64,000 nt of DNA from Pseudomonas sp. Q11 (GCF_024494355.1 NZ_JAKNQY010000001.1:1-64000); one strand, 5' to 3'. Positions 47,960 through 59,636 are shown, numbered from the stretch's first letter. The notes: a model not told the origin generated them from the letters alone. Program-made: numbers and translations.

Positions 47960-48790
47960 TCACGGGCACCGACGGTTGAACAACCGATAGGCCAGCCACA
48001 ACGGCACAGCCATCCACAACCACAGGCACAGCCAAAGCCAAGGCCCGGGCACCGGCAGGTCGCTGCCCAGGGTCAGCACTGCCGCGCCGCTGGAACCGGC
48101 GTCGAACCCCGACAGGTTGATCAGCCGATACACATCGGTGGGGTTGAACAGCAACAGCCACGGCAGCAGGTCCGGACTGAACCGGCCTTCGCTCAGCACC
48201 AGCAGTGCCAGCAACGCCAGGTCAAACACCAGCACGAAGAAAAACCACACGCCCAGCGCCAGCCCGGCGGCGGTGGATTTCTCCGCCGACAGACTGCTCA
48301 GCACATAGGCCAGCCCCAAAAAAACCCAACCCAACAGCGTGCTGGAGACGATGAAGCGGCCAAAGGCCCAGAGCAGCAGACTCAGCTCGATATCGTCCAC
48401 CAGCAGGCCGATGGCGAACATCGCGCAACCAAAGCCGATCAGGGTCGCCAGTGCCAGGATCAGGCCGTGACCGACAAACTTGCCCAGCAGCAACTGGCCG
48501 CGCCCCAACGGATACGTCAGCAACAGCAGCAAGGTGCCGTTCTCGTCTTCGCCGACAATCGCGTCATAGGCCAGCAACAAGGCGATCAATGGCATCAGGA
48601 ACGTTGCCAGGCTGGCCAGGCTCGCCACCGTCGCCGGCACCGAGGTAAAACCCAGTTGGCCGGACGCCGCCGCGCCAAGCCAGGCGATGCCGATGGCCAG
48701 TACGGCGAACAACAGACTGATCGCCAACAACCAGCGGTTGCGCAAGCCGTCACTGAATTCCTTGCGGGCCATGTTCCAGATCGGGTTCAT
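47960..48790 (-). CDS. nosY: Nos ABC transporter membrane protein
   Basis: A 276-residue permease of the ABC-2 family with six membrane helices. It works with NosF and NosD in maturation of the copper sites of N2O reductase. Its start overlaps the nosF stop by ATGA. Confidence 0.92.
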   Translation of the reverse strand: MNPIWNMARKEFSDGLRNRWLLAISLLFAVLAIGIAWLGAAASGQLGFTSVPATVASLASLATFLMPLIALLLAYDAIVGEDENGTLLLLLTYPLGRGQLLLGKFVGHGLILALATLIGFGCAMFAIGLLVDDIELSLLLWAFGRFIVSSTLLGWVFLGLAYVLSSLSAEKSTAAGLALGVWFFFVLVFDLALLALLVLSEGRFSPDLLPWLLLFNPTDVYRLINLSGFDAGSSGAAVLTLGSDLPVPGPWLWLCLWLWMAVPLWLAYRLFNRRCP

Positions 48791-49704
48791 GAACCGGCCT
48801 CCTCGGTCGCCGCGCGAACCATGTAATGGCGGTACAAATCTTCCAGGGACGGCGGTTTGATCTCGACATCCGTCGGATCATCCTGGGCCAGTAACTGGCG
48901 CAGCAATTTGAGTTTGCTGCCATCCGGCGCGGACACCTGCAGCCCTTGCGCGCCCCAACCTTGGGTGGCATGCCCTTCGCTACGCCAATGCTGGCGAAGC
49001 CAATCGGCCCGTGACAGACCCGACGCGCGGATCAACGTCGGCAGCCCCGCGTCCTCGCGCAACCGGTCCAGGCTGCCCAGCGCCAACAGACGACCTTGAG
49101 TGAGAATTGCGGCGCGGTTGATGTGAGCTTCCACGCCAGGCAAGACGTGAGAACAAAGAATGATGCTGGTGCCCTGCCAGCGCAGGCGATCGAGCAGTTG
49201 ATAGAGGTCCTGGGTGGCGATGGGGTCCAGGCCGACGGTCGGTTCGTCCAGCAATAGCAGCCGCGGCTGGCCGAGCAAGGCCTGGGCCAGCCCCAGGCGT
49301 TGGCGCATGCCCTTGGAGTAGGTGCGCACGCGCCGCCGGGCCGCTTGCGCCAGCCCGACCTCCTCCAGCAAGCGGTCGATCTGTTCTGGCGCCGCGCCCT
49401 TGAGCCGGGCGAAATGGCGCAAGGTTTCCAGCCCGCTCAACTGCGGGTAGAACATCACGTTCTCCGGCAGGTAACCGAGCATTCGGCGCACGCCCGGATC
49501 ACTCGGCTCGCGGCCAAATACCCGCACCTGACCCTCACTGGCCCGCAGCAGACCGAGTATCAGTTTCATGGTCGTGGTCTTGCCCGCACCGTTGTGCCCG
49601 AACAGGCCGAGCACTTCGCCCTGGGCCAGGTTCAGGTTCAGCTCGCGCAACACGGCGACATTGCCGTAGCGCTGACTGACGCCTTCGATCTCGACGACGT
49701 TCAA
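48787..49704 (-). CDS. nosF: Nos ABC transporter ATPase
   Basis: A 305-residue ATPase with Walker [10 protein letters not shown], signature [13 protein letters not shown], Walker [14 protein letters not shown] and the switch His in ILCSHVL. The start codon appears to be TTG at 49704: AGGAGG lies seven bases upstream, and the family sequence begins [13 protein letters not shown] right after it with no nearby ATG or GTG. This TTG shares bases with the nosD stop (TTGA). The upstream extension of the frame is nosD shadow. Confidence 0.9.
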   Translation of the reverse strand: MNVVEIEGVSQRYGNVAVLRELNLNLAQGEVLGLFGHNGAGKTTTMKLILGLLRASEGQVRVFGREPSDPGVRRMLGYLPENVMFYPQLSGLETLRHFARLKGAAPEQIDRLLEEVGLAQAARRRVRTYSKGMRQRLGLAQALLGQPRLLLLDEPTVGLDPIATQDLYQLLDRLRWQGTSIILCSHVLPGVEAHINRAAILTQGRLLALGSLDRLREDAGLPTLIRASGLSRADWLRQHWRSEGHATQGWGAQGLQVSAPDGSKLKLLRQLLAQDDPTDVEIKPPSLEDLYRHYMVRAATEEAGS

Positions 49705-51020
49705 GACGCGTCCTCCTGAGCACTGTTGCGTGGTGGGGGCTGGAGCGGCGCGTGCATCAATGGATGGCTGTCCATCACCCCCGGGGATTTCATGACCGGG
49801 AACGCCCGCTGTACCCAGCGCAGCAGTTCGATACCCGGACTGTTCATCAACAGCCGTACCTGGGGGTACAGCCACAGCAGGCGATCGACGTTGTCGTTCG
49901 GTTCATAGGCCACGTCTCCCAGCCCGTCGCCGTTGCGATCCCAACCCAGGTAATCGCTCCAGTAATTGCCGCGCCCGTCCACCGACCATTCCTGCAACCG
50001 TGTGGCCACGTATTTGACCTGGCGCTGGTTGCCGGCGAAAACGTTGCCGGCGATGCGGTTGTCCTCCGAGCCGGCGGTCAGGTGGATGCCCACCGCGCTG
50101 CGCTCGAAATGATTGCCTTCAATGCGGTTGAACAACGAGTTGTAAATGAACAGGGCCTTGCCCTCGGCACCGGTGATCATGGTGTCACCGGTGGACCCGT
50201 CGCGAACATCGCTGACGACGTTGTCGCGCAGGGTGGAATAGGTGATGTAGTTCATCAGGATCCCGTAGTTCTGATCCTGTTCGGAGCGGTTGCCGATGAC
50301 CGTCAGTTGCCGGCTTTGCATCAAGGCATAACCGGTGCGGGTGCGCCGGGTGACGTTGCCCAACAGACGGTTATCGTTGGCGAACATGTAATGCACGCCG
50401 TAGCGCAGGTCCTCCAGGACGTTGCCCTCAAGCAGGTTGCCGTTGGAGGTGTCGATGTAAATGCCGTCGCGGGTCTCGCGTACGTGGTTGCCGATGACCC
50501 GGGCACCGTGTACCGCGTACAAGTGAATGCCGTTACCCCGGTCCTGGGAGCGCAGCCCGGGATCGCCTTGGATGCGGTTGTCGATCAGGCTGACATCCCG
50601 CGCGCCATCGACCCAGATCCCGAAGCCTTGGCCCTGCAGGCGGTTGCCACGAACCACCGCCCCCTGGGCGCCAGGCTGGATGAACACCGCGGCATTCATG
50701 GCCGTGAGGTCATGCCCCCAGTCGAGGAAGGTGCAGCCCTGGACCTGAACGTTGGGTGCGCGAATGATCAAGGCATTGCCCTGCCCCTTCCCCTGGAATA
50801 CGGCGTCTGGCGCACACTTCAGGCTCATGGGTTGGTCAATGCTGAACGAGCCGCGGTATTGCCCCGCGGGCAGGCGCCATTGCTGTTCACCGTGGGCCTG
50901 TAAAGGCAGGTCGGTGATCGGCTGCGGCGCCGCAAGCGCGCCGCCCGACAGTCCCAGGAGCACCAGGGCAATGACCGGTGCGCGAGCGTAACCCATGGGC
51001 CGTTGCTGGTTACCGGTCAT
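49701..51020 (-). CDS. nosD: Periplasmic copper-site maturation protein NosD
   Basis: A 439-residue protein with a signal peptide (about 10–30, ending ALA) and a right-handed beta helix made of parallel repeats rich in G-N-x-L/I-x-G/R motifs (for example [27 protein letters not shown]). It forms the NosDFY complex. The N-terminus could start at Met1 (51020) or Met9; GAGGAG ten bases before Met1 favours the first. Confidence 0.93.
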   Translation of the reverse strand: MTGNQQRPMGYARAPVIALVLLGLSGGALAAPQPITDLPLQAHGEQQWRLPAGQYRGSFSIDQPMSLKCAPDAVFQGKGQGNALIIRAPNVQVQGCTFLDWGHDLTAMNAAVFIQPGAQGAVVRGNRLQGQGFGIWVDGARDVSLIDNRIQGDPGLRSQDRGNGIHLYAVHGARVIGNHVRETRDGIYIDTSNGNLLEGNVLEDLRYGVHYMFANDNRLLGNVTRRTRTGYALMQSRQLTVIGNRSEQDQNYGILMNYITYSTLRDNVVSDVRDGSTGDTMITGAEGKALFIYNSLFNRIEGNHFERSAVGIHLTAGSEDNRIAGNVFAGNQRQVKYVATRLQEWSVDGRGNYWSDYLGWDRNGDGLGDVAYEPNDNVDRLLWLYPQVRLLMNSPGIELLRWVQRAFPVMKSPGVMDSHPLMHAPLQPPPRNSAQEDAS

Positions 51021-51046
51021 TGAACCTGTCTCCTCAATGAGCCGAC

Positions 51047-52966
51047 TCAGGCCTTTTCAACCAGCATGCGCCCGACCATTTCCATGTGCAGGGCGTGGCA
51101 GAACCAGCTGCAGTAGTACCAATGCAAACCGGCCTTGTCGGCGATGAAGGTGATGGACGAGGTTTGTTGCGGACTGATCTCCATGCTCACGCCGTGGTTG
51201 GTCATGACAAAGCCGTGGGAGACGTCTTCGATCTGGTCGATGTTGGTGATCGTCACCGTCACCTCGTTGCCTTGCTTGACGGTGAACTCCGTCAGGCCAT
51301 AGGCCGGTGCCATCGAGGTCATGTAGACCCGCACCTTGTTACCATCACGGATGACCTTGTTGTCGGTCTCCAGGTTGATGCCATCCTTCTTGGCCATGAC
51401 CACGGTTTCGGCGAAGTACGGATCGGTGCGGCTCCAGATCTTCTGGGTCTTGATCTGGTCACGCCGGGCGAGGATGCAGTCATGGGGTTCGGCAAAGGCC
51501 GGGCCATCGTGTACCAGCTTCATTTCTTCGCCGGAAATGTCGATCAACTGGTCGTTTTCCGGGTGCAGCGGACCGGTGGGCAGAAAGCGGTCCTTGGAGA
51601 ATTTGCACAAGACCACCAGCCATTTGCCGTCCGCCTCGCTGGTTTCGGTCAGGGACGCGTGGTTGTGGCCGGGTTGGTACTGCACATCGAGCTTTTGCTT
51701 GATGTAGTTGACCTTCTCGCCCTTGTAGGCGCGGATGGCCTCGTCCATGTTCCACTTCACCACCTGACTGTCGATGAACAAGGTGGTGTAGGCATTGCCG
51801 CGCCCGTCGAAGGTGGTATGCAACGGTCCCAGGCCCAATTCCGGCTCAGCGATGATCACCTCGCGCGGATCTTTGTAGCGGTCGTCGAACAGGTCATCCA
51901 GCCGGTCAATGGCGATCATCGAGACAGTAGGCGACAGCTTGCCGTTAGCAATGAAGTATTTCCCATCCGGTGAGGTATTGAGCCCATGGGGGTTCTTCGG
52001 CACCGGAATGTAGCGGGTGAACGCGCTGTCCTTGCCATCGGTTTTACGACCATCGACCACCGGCACCCTGGAGCCGTCCAGGGTGATGAACTTGCCGGCC
52101 TTGATCGCCGCTTCGATGCGCTGGATGTTGAACACCACCACCCAGTCGCGCTCGTTGCGCATCATGCCGCCCAGGTCATAGGCCTTCTCGGAGTTGTAGC
52201 AGGTGCTGGCGGCGTACTTGCCGGTGTAGTCGGCGTCGGAGTTGTCCAGGTTGCCGTCGACGATCACCTGGAAGGCCATTTCCATTTTTTCGGCGTCGAT
52301 GGCGTTGAACATCGTGTAGCTGTTCTTGTCTTGCAGGTCGAACGTGCGACCGTCATTGGGGTGCGGAATGACAAATTCGGCGTTGGCGAACACGTACTTG
52401 GTGTACGGCACCTTTTGCAGGCGCAGGCCATGAATCGCCTGTACGTTAGGCACGGTGAGAATCTTGTCGCATTTCATGATGTCCAGGCGAATGCGTGCGA
52501 CCCGGGAATTGGCCTTGTCGTTGATGAACAGGTATTTGCCGTCGTATTTGCCATCGGTCATGGAGATGTGCGGATGATGGCAGTCGCCGTTCTGGTACTT
52601 GGCGCTGTCACCCAGGATGCGCTTGCTTTCGTTGGTCAACCCCCAACCGGTGGCCGAGTCGACGTTGAACACCGGAATACGCATCAGCTCGCGCATCGAC
52701 GGCACACCCAACACCCTCACCTCGCCCTGATGGCCGCCGCTCCAGAAACCGTAATAGTCGTCCAGCTCGCCGGGGCCGACATGCACTTTGGACTTGGCTT
52801 CCTTGGCCGCTGCGGCCCAGGACTCACGGCTGAACACCGCGCCACCCAACGCCGTGGCGCCGGCCAGCACCGCGCCGGTCACCGCACTGGTGCCCAAAAA
52901 GCCTCGACGGCTGACGCCCCTGGGTTCTTCGACCGCGCCGCTGGTTTCGGTTTTTTTGTCGCTCAT
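51047..52966 (-). CDS. nosZ: Nitrous oxide reductase
   Basis: A 639-residue periplasmic copper enzyme that reduces N2O to N2. The twin-arginine signal SRRGFLG (about 19–25) is typical of clade I. The propeller has CuZ His ligands such as DCHHPHIS, and the C-terminal cupredoxin domain has the CuA site CSWFCHALHMEM. GGAGC lies before ATG 52966; upstream codons do not match the family. Confidence 0.97.
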   Translation of the reverse strand: MSDKKTETSGAVEEPRGVSRRGFLGTSAVTGAVLAGATALGGAVFSRESWAAAAKEAKSKVHVGPGELDDYYGFWSGGHQGEVRVLGVPSMRELMRIPVFNVDSATGWGLTNESKRILGDSAKYQNGDCHHPHISMTDGKYDGKYLFINDKANSRVARIRLDIMKCDKILTVPNVQAIHGLRLQKVPYTKYVFANAEFVIPHPNDGRTFDLQDKNSYTMFNAIDAEKMEMAFQVIVDGNLDNSDADYTGKYAASTCYNSEKAYDLGGMMRNERDWVVVFNIQRIEAAIKAGKFITLDGSRVPVVDGRKTDGKDSAFTRYIPVPKNPHGLNTSPDGKYFIANGKLSPTVSMIAIDRLDDLFDDRYKDPREVIIAEPELGLGPLHTTFDGRGNAYTTLFIDSQVVKWNMDEAIRAYKGEKVNYIKQKLDVQYQPGHNHASLTETSEADGKWLVVLCKFSKDRFLPTGPLHPENDQLIDISGEEMKLVHDGPAFAEPHDCILARRDQIKTQKIWSRTDPYFAETVVMAKKDGINLETDNKVIRDGNKVRVYMTSMAPAYGLTEFTVKQGNEVTVTITNIDQIEDVSHGFVMTNHGVSMEISPQQTSSITFIADKAGLHWYYCSWFCHALHMEMVGRMLVEKA

Positions 52967-53019
52967 GCTGTGTGCTCCATGAAAAATGAAAGGGTCAAGG
53001 GACAAGACATTCGGAGGTC

Positions 53020-55188
53020 TCAAGGCGCCGGGTTCACCTGCACCACGGGAATCAGTTGCGCATCGGTCGCACTTGCCTTGCCGCGCTTTTTGCGCTTGTT
53101 AATCAGCGGCGGGCATTTGTTTTCGTTGTGCCAGGTCATCTGGCAATCGAGGCAGTAGTGACATTCGTTGGCGTTGATCCGGCCATCGGGGTGAATCGCC
53201 TGAATCTCGCATTCCTTGGCGCACAGCTGGCAGGGGTTGCCACATTCCTTGCGGCGCTTGAGCCAGTCGAACAGCCGCAGCCGGGTCGGCATCGCCAGGG
53301 CGGCACCCAGCGGGCAGATGTAGCGGCAATAGACTTTGCGGGTGAACAGGTTGATCACCAGCAGACCCAGCGCATACGCCACGAACCACCACTGACGGTC
53401 GAACCTGAGGGTGATGGCGGTCTTGAAGGGTTCCACCTCGGCCAATCGTTCGGCGCTGGACATCGACTCCAGCGAGATGCCGAACAGCACCAGCAAAATG
53501 ATGTATTTGATTGCCCAGAGTCGCTCGTGGACGGCGAACGGCAGCTCGTACTGCGGCACTTTCAGCTTGCGCGCCAGTTCGTTGAGCAACTCCTGCAGCG
53601 CACCGAACGGACACAACCAGCCGCAGAACACCCCACGCCCCCACAGCAGAAGGCTGGCGGCAGTGAACACCCAGAGGATGAAAATCAGCGGGTCGGTGAG
53701 GAACAGTTCCCAACGAAAGCCTTCGAACAGGGCATGAACGAAGGTCAGCACATTGACCACCGACAGCTGGGCCAATGCATAACCACCGAGAAACACCACG
53801 GTAAACATCAGGTAGCCGCGACGCAGCCAGTGCAGCAGTTTCGGTCGCCGGGCCAGCGCATCCTGGAGGAACAGGATCGCCGTGAGCACCAGCAGGGCCA
53901 CACCCAGTACGGTGATCTCGAGGCTTTTCTGGTACCAGAGGGTCAACCACATCGGTCGGCTGGCTTCTTCGGCCGCTGCCAATTGCTCAGCCGTCGGCAA
54001 TGGTCTTTCCAGATAAGGCTCGGGCAGTTGATAAGCCAGTTCGAAGCTGCTGAAGGTGCCGCTGACAGGCCCGGTCTGACGACGCACCAGCAGTTCCAGG
54101 CTCCAGGGCGAACCCGGGTCGAAACGGTGGGCGGCGCGGACGATGAAGATCGCCATCTCGTCGAACTCCGGCATGTCCGCCGGCGCTACGTCGTCCAGAC
54201 GCTGGAAGTCCAGGTCGCGAAAGCTGATGGCGTCGCCGAACTGACGCACCTGCACGCGATCGAAAATGCCGCCGCGCACATACCCTGAGCCCTTGAAGGA
54301 ATAACGACCACTGCCCATCACGGCGATCGCCTGCTCACCGGGCTTGAGCTCGGCCATCAGCGTGCGGAATTGCGCCTCGCCCAGCAGGTTGCGGCCGATG
54401 GTGGGCGGGTTCAGGTGGGTCACATACAGGTCGATGAAGGTGTCGTCTGCTTGCTCGGCGCTGGCGGCTTCGACACCCTCGGCCTCGGTCCCCTTGAAGG
54501 ACGCGTCCGCCTGGCCGCGGGTCAGGTGCAGGCGACGCACCGCGCCGCTACCGGTCAAGGTCGTCCAGTCGGCGGGTTCGTAAAGGTCTTCACGCACCCG
54601 GGCCGGCGCCACCGCCAGCCCCGCGTCACCCTTGACCAGTTCCAGGGAGACCGCGACATCGTGAGCGGCGCGCATGATGACTTCATTGACCACCATCGCC
54701 GTCACGGTGGCGCCGGCGATTGCATCCACCGTCACCGCATTCGGGTCACTGGAGTGCCCCACCACCACCCGTTGGTTGACCTTGATGCCGCTGTAGCGGG
54801 CGCTGAAAGCGTGGAGCTTTTCTTCGGCAATACCGATCAGCAGAATCGGTTCGTGGTGTTCAAGCACAAAAGCATCGAGGATCACACCGGCCGGGTCAAG
54901 GATCACCTGGACGTTGATGGGCTTGCCCGAGTAAGCGGGAATGTCCACAACGTCCAGGCTTTGAAACACGTACCCCAGGACCTTGCCGGCAGCGGACAAC
55001 CTGCGCACCTTGTACGGCCCTTCGGGGTCGGAGATTGCGTCGGTCTGTTTCAGGACATGGTGAATGCGCTGTTGCGGGGTGTCACCGTAGTCCCTGGCCT
55101 GGGCAAGGCTGGTGACCAACAGCAGTAGAACGGACAGTCCATAGAGCCAGAAACGGGATGGATGCAACATCACAAAAGGACGGGTCAT
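53020..55188 (-). CDS. nosR: NosR flavoprotein for N2O reduction
   Basis: A 722-residue membrane protein with a signal-like helix, a periplasmic FMN-binding domain (flavin Thr in DAIAGATVTAMV), about six membrane helices with CGWLCPFGALQELL and CRYICPLGAAL, and two C-terminal 4Fe-4S clusters (CQLCAKECEI and CHYCLDC). It feeds electrons to NosZ and is needed for its expression and activity. The start may be 55188 or 55170; neither has a clear ribosome site. A perfect DNR box lies 63 bp upstream of 55188. Confidence 0.95.
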   Translation of the reverse strand: MTRPFVMLHPSRFWLYGLSVLLLLVTSLAQARDYGDTPQQRIHHVLKQTDAISDPEGPYKVRRLSAAGKVLGYVFQSLDVVDIPAYSGKPINVQVILDPAGVILDAFVLEHHEPILLIGIAEEKLHAFSARYSGIKVNQRVVVGHSSDPNAVTVDAIAGATVTAMVVNEVIMRAAHDVAVSLELVKGDAGLAVAPARVREDLYEPADWTTLTGSGAVRRLHLTRGQADASFKGTEAEGVEAASAEQADDTFIDLYVTHLNPPTIGRNLLGEAQFRTLMAELKPGEQAIAVMGSGRYSFKGSGYVRGGIFDRVQVRQFGDAISFRDLDFQRLDDVAPADMPEFDEMAIFIVRAAHRFDPGSPWSLELLVRRQTGPVSGTFSSFELAYQLPEPYLERPLPTAEQLAAAEEASRPMWLTLWYQKSLEITVLGVALLVLTAILFLQDALARRPKLLHWLRRGYLMFTVVFLGGYALAQLSVVNVLTFVHALFEGFRWELFLTDPLIFILWVFTAASLLLWGRGVFCGWLCPFGALQELLNELARKLKVPQYELPFAVHERLWAIKYIILLVLFGISLESMSSAERLAEVEPFKTAITLRFDRQWWFVAYALGLLVINLFTRKVYCRYICPLGAALAMPTRLRLFDWLKRRKECGNPCQLCAKECEIQAIHPDGRINANECHYCLDCQMTWHNENKCPPLINKRKKRGKASATDAQLIPVVQVNPAP

Positions 55189-55496
55189 GGACGCCAGGTC
55201 TTGGGGACAGGATCTTGGCGCTCATGGTAGGGGGCACTCCCCGCTCGGCCCTTGATTGAAATCAACTCGGGAAAATTTGCCTCGGCGAACACACAGGCAG
55301 TTCGACGCGGGCACCAGTGCAGATCACGGTGCAGCCGCCCTTGAGGGAGGGTATCCCGGCCTATTTTTATTGCACGAGCCCCCATCAAGCCGGTCGGATA
55401 CTTGTCAGCGCTGTGACTCAGGCGCCATTCTCCAGTGACGCCGTTACGCAAATGAAGCCTCAATGCGTTGCGCAAACGCGCACCAAGGAACGCTCC
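55189..55496. promoter_or_regulatory. Divergent nosR / uvrA-like control region
   Basis: These 308 bp contain the DNR box at 55252–55265 close to nosR. The rest holds no gene I can support; the open frame reaching into it from the uvrA-like gene lacks homology before 55497. Confidence 0.7.
55252..55265 (-). promoter_or_regulatory. DNR/ANR box of the nos operon
   Basis: TTGATTGAAATCAA is a perfect TTGAT-N4-ATCAA palindrome 63 bp before nosR. Confidence 0.88.
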
Positions 55497-58148
55497 ATGC
55501 CCCAACGCTCCGCTCCCATCGCCCCATTGCCTGAAAACACCGGCTTCGTCCGGGTGCGTGGCGCCCGCGAACACAACCTCAAGAATGTCGACGTCGACAT
55601 CCCTCGCGATGCCCTGGTGGTATTCACGGGAGTGTCGGGGTCCGGCAAGTCGTCGCTGGCCTTTTCCACGCTTTATGCCGAAGCCCAGCGCCGTTACTTC
55701 GAGTCAGTCGCACCTTATGCCCGGCGCCTGATCGACCAGGTGGGCGTGCCGGACGTGGACAGCATCGAAGGCCTGCCGCCAGCGGTGGCCTTGCAACAGC
55801 AACGCGGCACCCCCAGCGCACGCTCCTCGGTGGGCAGCGTCACCACCTTGTCGAGCCTGATCCGCATGCTTTACTCCAGGGCCGGGAGCTACCCGGCCGA
55901 GCAACCGATGCTCTACGCCGAGGATTTCTCGCCCAACACGCCCCAGGGCGCCTGCGAGCAATGTCATGGCCTGGGTCGGGTCTATGAAGTGACCGAAGCG
56001 TCCATGGTCCCGGACCCTTCGCTGACCATCCGTGAGCGCGCCGTGGCGGCCTGGCCCATGGCCTGGCAAGGCCAGAACCTGCGGGACATTCTGGTGACCC
56101 TGGGTTATGACGTCGACATCCCCTGGCGCGACCTGCCGAAAAAACAGCGTGACTGGATTCTCTTCACCGAAGAAACCCCCACCGTCCCGGTGTACGCCGG
56201 GCTCACCCCGGCCCAGACCCGCACGGCCCTCAAGCGCAAACTCGAACCCAGCTATCAAGGCACGTTCAGCGGCGCCCGACGTTACCTGCTGCACACGTTC
56301 ATGCACTCCCAAAGCGCCCAGATGCGCAAACGCGTGGCGCAATACATGCGCGCCAGCCCTTGTCCGGTGTGCGAGGGTAAACGCCTCAAGCGCCAGGCGC
56401 TGACCGTGACCTTTGCCGGCCTGGACATCGCCGAGCTATCCCACCTGCCGCTGCTGGAACTGGCCGAGGTGCTCAAGGGCGTTGCCGCCCCGGACTATCT
56501 GGCACAAGCCGAGGAACCGGGAAAAACCCTTACCCACCAGCAGACCCGAGAGGCCCGCGAGCAGCGCGCCGCCCGCGGTGAGAATCCCCACGCCGGTGGG
56601 CCTGATGCACGCCACACGCACAATCTTTCCCTGGAAAAACGCCTGGCCGCCCAACGCATCGCCACTGAGTTGCTGGAGCGCATCGTCACCCTGATCGATC
56701 TGGGCCTAGGCTACCTGGCCCTGGAGCGCAGCACGCCGACACTGTCCTCCGGCGAGCTGCAACGCCTGCGCCTGGCGACCCAACTCAACTCCCAGTTGTT
56801 CGGCGTGATCTACGTGCTGGACGAACCCTCCGCCGGCCTGCACCCGGCCGACAGTGAAGCGCTGTTCCAGGCTCTGCAACGCCTCAAGGCTTCGGGTAAT
56901 TCGGTGTTTGTGGTCGAACACGACCTGGACACGATGCGCCGCGCCGACTGGCTCATCGACGTCGGCCCCGACGCGGGTGAACAAGGCGGGAAAATCCTCT
57001 ACAGCGGCCCACCCGCCGGCCTGCGGCAGGTACCGGAGTCACGCACCCGTGCCTACCTGTTTGCCGAGGACAACGCTACGGGGCGTACGCCTCGGACACC
57101 CAAGGACTGGTTACGCCTGGAAGGCATCACCCGCAACAATCTGGACAACCTGAGCGCCGCCTTTCCCCTGGGTTGCTTCAGCGCTGTGACCGGCATTTCC
57201 GGCTCGGGCAAATCCAGCCTGGTCAGCCAGGCCCTGCTGGACCTGGTGGGCGGCCATCTAGGCCAGGCCAACCACAACGCCGAAGCCGATGAACAAAGCC
57301 TGGAAGATGAACCGCTGCAAACCAGTGGCGGCCACGTCACCGCCGGGCTTGAGGCGGTCAAGCGGCTGGTCCAGGTGGACCAGAAGCCCATCGGCCGCAC
57401 CCCGCGTTCCAACCTCGCCACCTACACCGGGCTGTTCGATCACGTACGTAAATTGTTCGCCGCCACGCCGCAGGCGCGGGAACTGGGCTTCGATGCCGGA
57501 CAGTTCTCCTTCAACGTCGCCAAAGGCCGTTGCGAAACCTGCGAGGGCGAGGGCTTCGTCAGCGTCGAGCTGTTGTTCATGCCCAGCGTGTATGCGCCCT
57601 GCCCCACATGTCACGGCGATCGCTACAACCCCCAGACCCTTGAAGTGAACTGGCAGGGGCTGAACATCGCTCAGGTGTTGCAACTGACCGTGAACCAGGC
57701 GCTTGAGGTGTTTGCCGAGCAGGCATCGGCCAGGCGGTCACTGCAAGTGCTGCAGGATATCGGGCTGGGTTACCTGCGTTTGGGCCAACCGGCCACGGAA
57801 CTGTCCGGCGGCGAGGCCCAGCGCATCAAACTGGCGACCGAGCTGCAGCGCAAAGCCCGGGGCGCCACCTTGTACGTGCTGGATGAGCCCACCAACGGCT
57901 TGCATCCCCAGGACGTGGATCGCTTGCTGGTGCAGTTGAATCGCTTGGTGGACGAAGGCCACAGCGTGGTTGTAGTGGAACATGACATGCGCGTGGTGGC
58001 GCAGAGTGATTGGGTCATCGACATCGGCCCGGGCGCTGGAAGCCAGGGCGGAAAAGTCGTGGTATGCGGGGCTCCGGCGAAGGTCGCCGAATGTCAGGAA
58101 AGTCGAACGGCGGCCTTTCTGGGCAGAGTGCTGCAGTCCGGAGGTTGA
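55497..58148 (+). CDS. UvrA-type ABC ATPase lacking the UvrB-binding region
   Basis: An 883-residue tandem ABC ATPase of the UvrA family. Both nucleotide sites are intact: Walker A VSGSGKSS and ISGSGKSS, signatures LSSGELQRL and LSGGEAQRI. The C-terminal zinc module (CETCEGEG … CPTCHGDR) is present. In normal UvrA about 110 residues that bind UvrB lie after the LYSRAG-like stretch near residue 120; here the chain goes almost directly to [12 protein letters not shown], so that region and its zinc site are missing. Such UvrA2-like proteins are linked to DNA-damaging compounds, but the role is open. AAGGAA lies before ATG 55497. Confidence 0.9.
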   Translation: MPQRSAPIAPLPENTGFVRVRGAREHNLKNVDVDIPRDALVVFTGVSGSGKSSLAFSTLYAEAQRRYFESVAPYARRLIDQVGVPDVDSIEGLPPAVALQQQRGTPSARSSVGSVTTLSSLIRMLYSRAGSYPAEQPMLYAEDFSPNTPQGACEQCHGLGRVYEVTEASMVPDPSLTIRERAVAAWPMAWQGQNLRDILVTLGYDVDIPWRDLPKKQRDWILFTEETPTVPVYAGLTPAQTRTALKRKLEPSYQGTFSGARRYLLHTFMHSQSAQMRKRVAQYMRASPCPVCEGKRLKRQALTVTFAGLDIAELSHLPLLELAEVLKGVAAPDYLAQAEEPGKTLTHQQTREAREQRAARGENPHAGGPDARHTHNLSLEKRLAAQRIATELLERIVTLIDLGLGYLALERSTPTLSSGELQRLRLATQLNSQLFGVIYVLDEPSAGLHPADSEALFQALQRLKASGNSVFVVEHDLDTMRRADWLIDVGPDAGEQGGKILYSGPPAGLRQVPESRTRAYLFAEDNATGRTPRTPKDWLRLEGITRNNLDNLSAAFPLGCFSAVTGISGSGKSSLVSQALLDLVGGHLGQANHNAEADEQSLEDEPLQTSGGHVTAGLEAVKRLVQVDQKPIGRTPRSNLATYTGLFDHVRKLFAATPQARELGFDAGQFSFNVAKGRCETCEGEGFVSVELLFMPSVYAPCPTCHGDRYNPQTLEVNWQGLNIAQVLQLTVNQALEVFAEQASARRSLQVLQDIGLGYLRLGQPATELSGGEAQRIKLATELQRKARGATLYVLDEPTNGLHPQDVDRLLVQLNRLVDEGHSVVVVEHDMRVVAQSDWVIDIGPGAGSQGGKVVVCGAPAKVAECQESRTAAFLGRVLQSGG

Positions 58149-58165
58149 AGTGCAACCTGCCTGGC

Positions 58166-58235
58166 GCACTCCCTGTGGCAAGGGGATTTATCCCCGCCGC
58201 TGCGCAGCAGCGCAGCTCGGCGGGAACGGCCAGCT
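58166..58235. repeat. REP-like hairpins between convergent genes
   Basis: GTGGCAAGGGGATTTATCCC begins a diverged REP-type unit, followed by GCTGCGCAGCAGCGCAGC and CGGCGGGA hairpin sequence. It may end messages of both the uvrA-like gene and hemN. Confidence 0.6.
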
Positions 58236-58247
58236 CTCATCATGACG

Positions 58248-59636
58248 TCAAACCGTACGCGAATACTGCACCGTCTGGTCCACGCCCAAGTACGCGTCGA
58301 AAGCCATGGCCACGTTGCGCATCATCAACTGCCCCTGGGGCAGCAGCACCAGCGAGTCGGGGTGGATCTCCAGCAGTCCGTCGCGCACCAGTTCCTGAAG
58401 CCGGACCAGGGCATCGGCAAAGTACGCGTTGAAGCCCACACCGTGACTGATCTGGATCCGGGCGAAATCGATCCGTCCATGGCACATCAATTCGCTGATC
58501 ACCTCGCGGCGCAACCGATCATCGTCGCTCAGGCGATAGCCTCGCTGCACCGGCAGCAGGTCTTGATCCAGGCGAGCGTAGTACTGGGAAAGCTCCTTGA
58601 CGTTCTGACCATAGCTGTCACCGACCTTACCGATCGAAGACACACCCAGGCCGATCAAATCGCAATCGGCATGGGTGGAATACCCCTGGAAGTTGCGCTG
58701 CAACGTGCCTTGGGCCCGGGCGCGCACCAGCTCATCGTCCGGCAAGGCAAAATGATCCATGCCGATGTAGACATAACCGGCTTCGGTCAGACGATTGATG
58801 GTCAGTTCGAGCAACTCCAGCTTGCGCTCCGGCGGCGGCATGTCTTCGGGTCGGATCATCCGTTGCGCCCGCACCCGTTGCGGCAGATGCGCATAGCTGT
58901 AGGCGGCGATCCGGTCGGGACGCAGGGCGATGATCTTGCTCAGGGTCACATCGAAACTGGCGATGGTTTGCAGCGGCAAGCCGTAGATCAGATCAACGCT
59001 GACGGACTTGAAGCGTGCCACGCGGGCGGCCTCCACCAACTCGACAACCTGTGCCTCGCTCTGCACCCGATTGACCGCGGCCTGCACCTGGGCATCGAAA
59101 TCCTGGACGCCGAAGCTCAGGCGATTGAACCCCAGCTCGCGCAGCCCCTGGATCTGTTGCGCATCGATAGTGCGGGGATCGACCTCGATGGAAAACTCAT
59201 GGGCATCGCTGTCATCCATGTCGAACGACTGATGCAGACAGTCCATCAGTTCGGCCAGTTGCTCATGGGTCAGATAGGTCGGTGTACCGCCGCCCAGGTG
59301 CAGTTGAGTCAGTTTGCGCGAGCGATCGAACAACGTCGCCTGCAGGGCAATTTCGCGCTTGAGGTACGTCAGGTATTCAGCGGCGCGATGGGTCTTGCGG
59401 GTAATGATTTTGTTGCACGCGCAGTAGTAGCAAAGGCTCTGGCAAAACGGGATATGAATGTAGACCGACAAAGGCTTGGGCACCGGGGCCTGGTTACTCA
59501 ACTCGGCGGCCTGGCGGTATTCATCCATGGCAAACGCCTGATGGAACTGCGGCGCCGTCGGATAGGAGGTGTAGCGCGGTCCCGGACGGTCGTACTTCTC
59601 GACCAGGGCGCGATTGAAAGCGGATGCAGCATTCAT
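58248..59636 (-). CDS. hemN: Oxygen-independent coproporphyrinogen III oxidase
   Basis: A 462-residue radical SAM enzyme that makes protoporphyrinogen IX without oxygen. The motif C65-x3-C69-x2-C72-x-C74 (CQSLCYYCACN) and LGGGTPTYL are intact, and PGPRYTSYPTAPQF marks the N-terminal arm. It should supply heme for the denitrification cytochromes. It is co-translated with the upstream paralogue (ATGA overlap) and falls under the same DNR box. Confidence 0.95.
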   Translation of the reverse strand: MNAASAFNRALVEKYDRPGPRYTSYPTAPQFHQAFAMDEYRQAAELSNQAPVPKPLSVYIHIPFCQSLCYYCACNKIITRKTHRAAEYLTYLKREIALQATLFDRSRKLTQLHLGGGTPTYLTHEQLAELMDCLHQSFDMDDSDAHEFSIEVDPRTIDAQQIQGLRELGFNRLSFGVQDFDAQVQAAVNRVQSEAQVVELVEAARVARFKSVSVDLIYGLPLQTIASFDVTLSKIIALRPDRIAAYSYAHLPQRVRAQRMIRPEDMPPPERKLELLELTINRLTEAGYVYIGMDHFALPDDELVRARAQGTLQRNFQGYSTHADCDLIGLGVSSIGKVGDSYGQNVKELSQYYARLDQDLLPVQRGYRLSDDDRLRREVISELMCHGRIDFARIQISHGVGFNAYFADALVRLQELVRDGLLEIHPDSLVLLPQGQLMMRNVAMAFDAYLGVDQTVQYSRTV

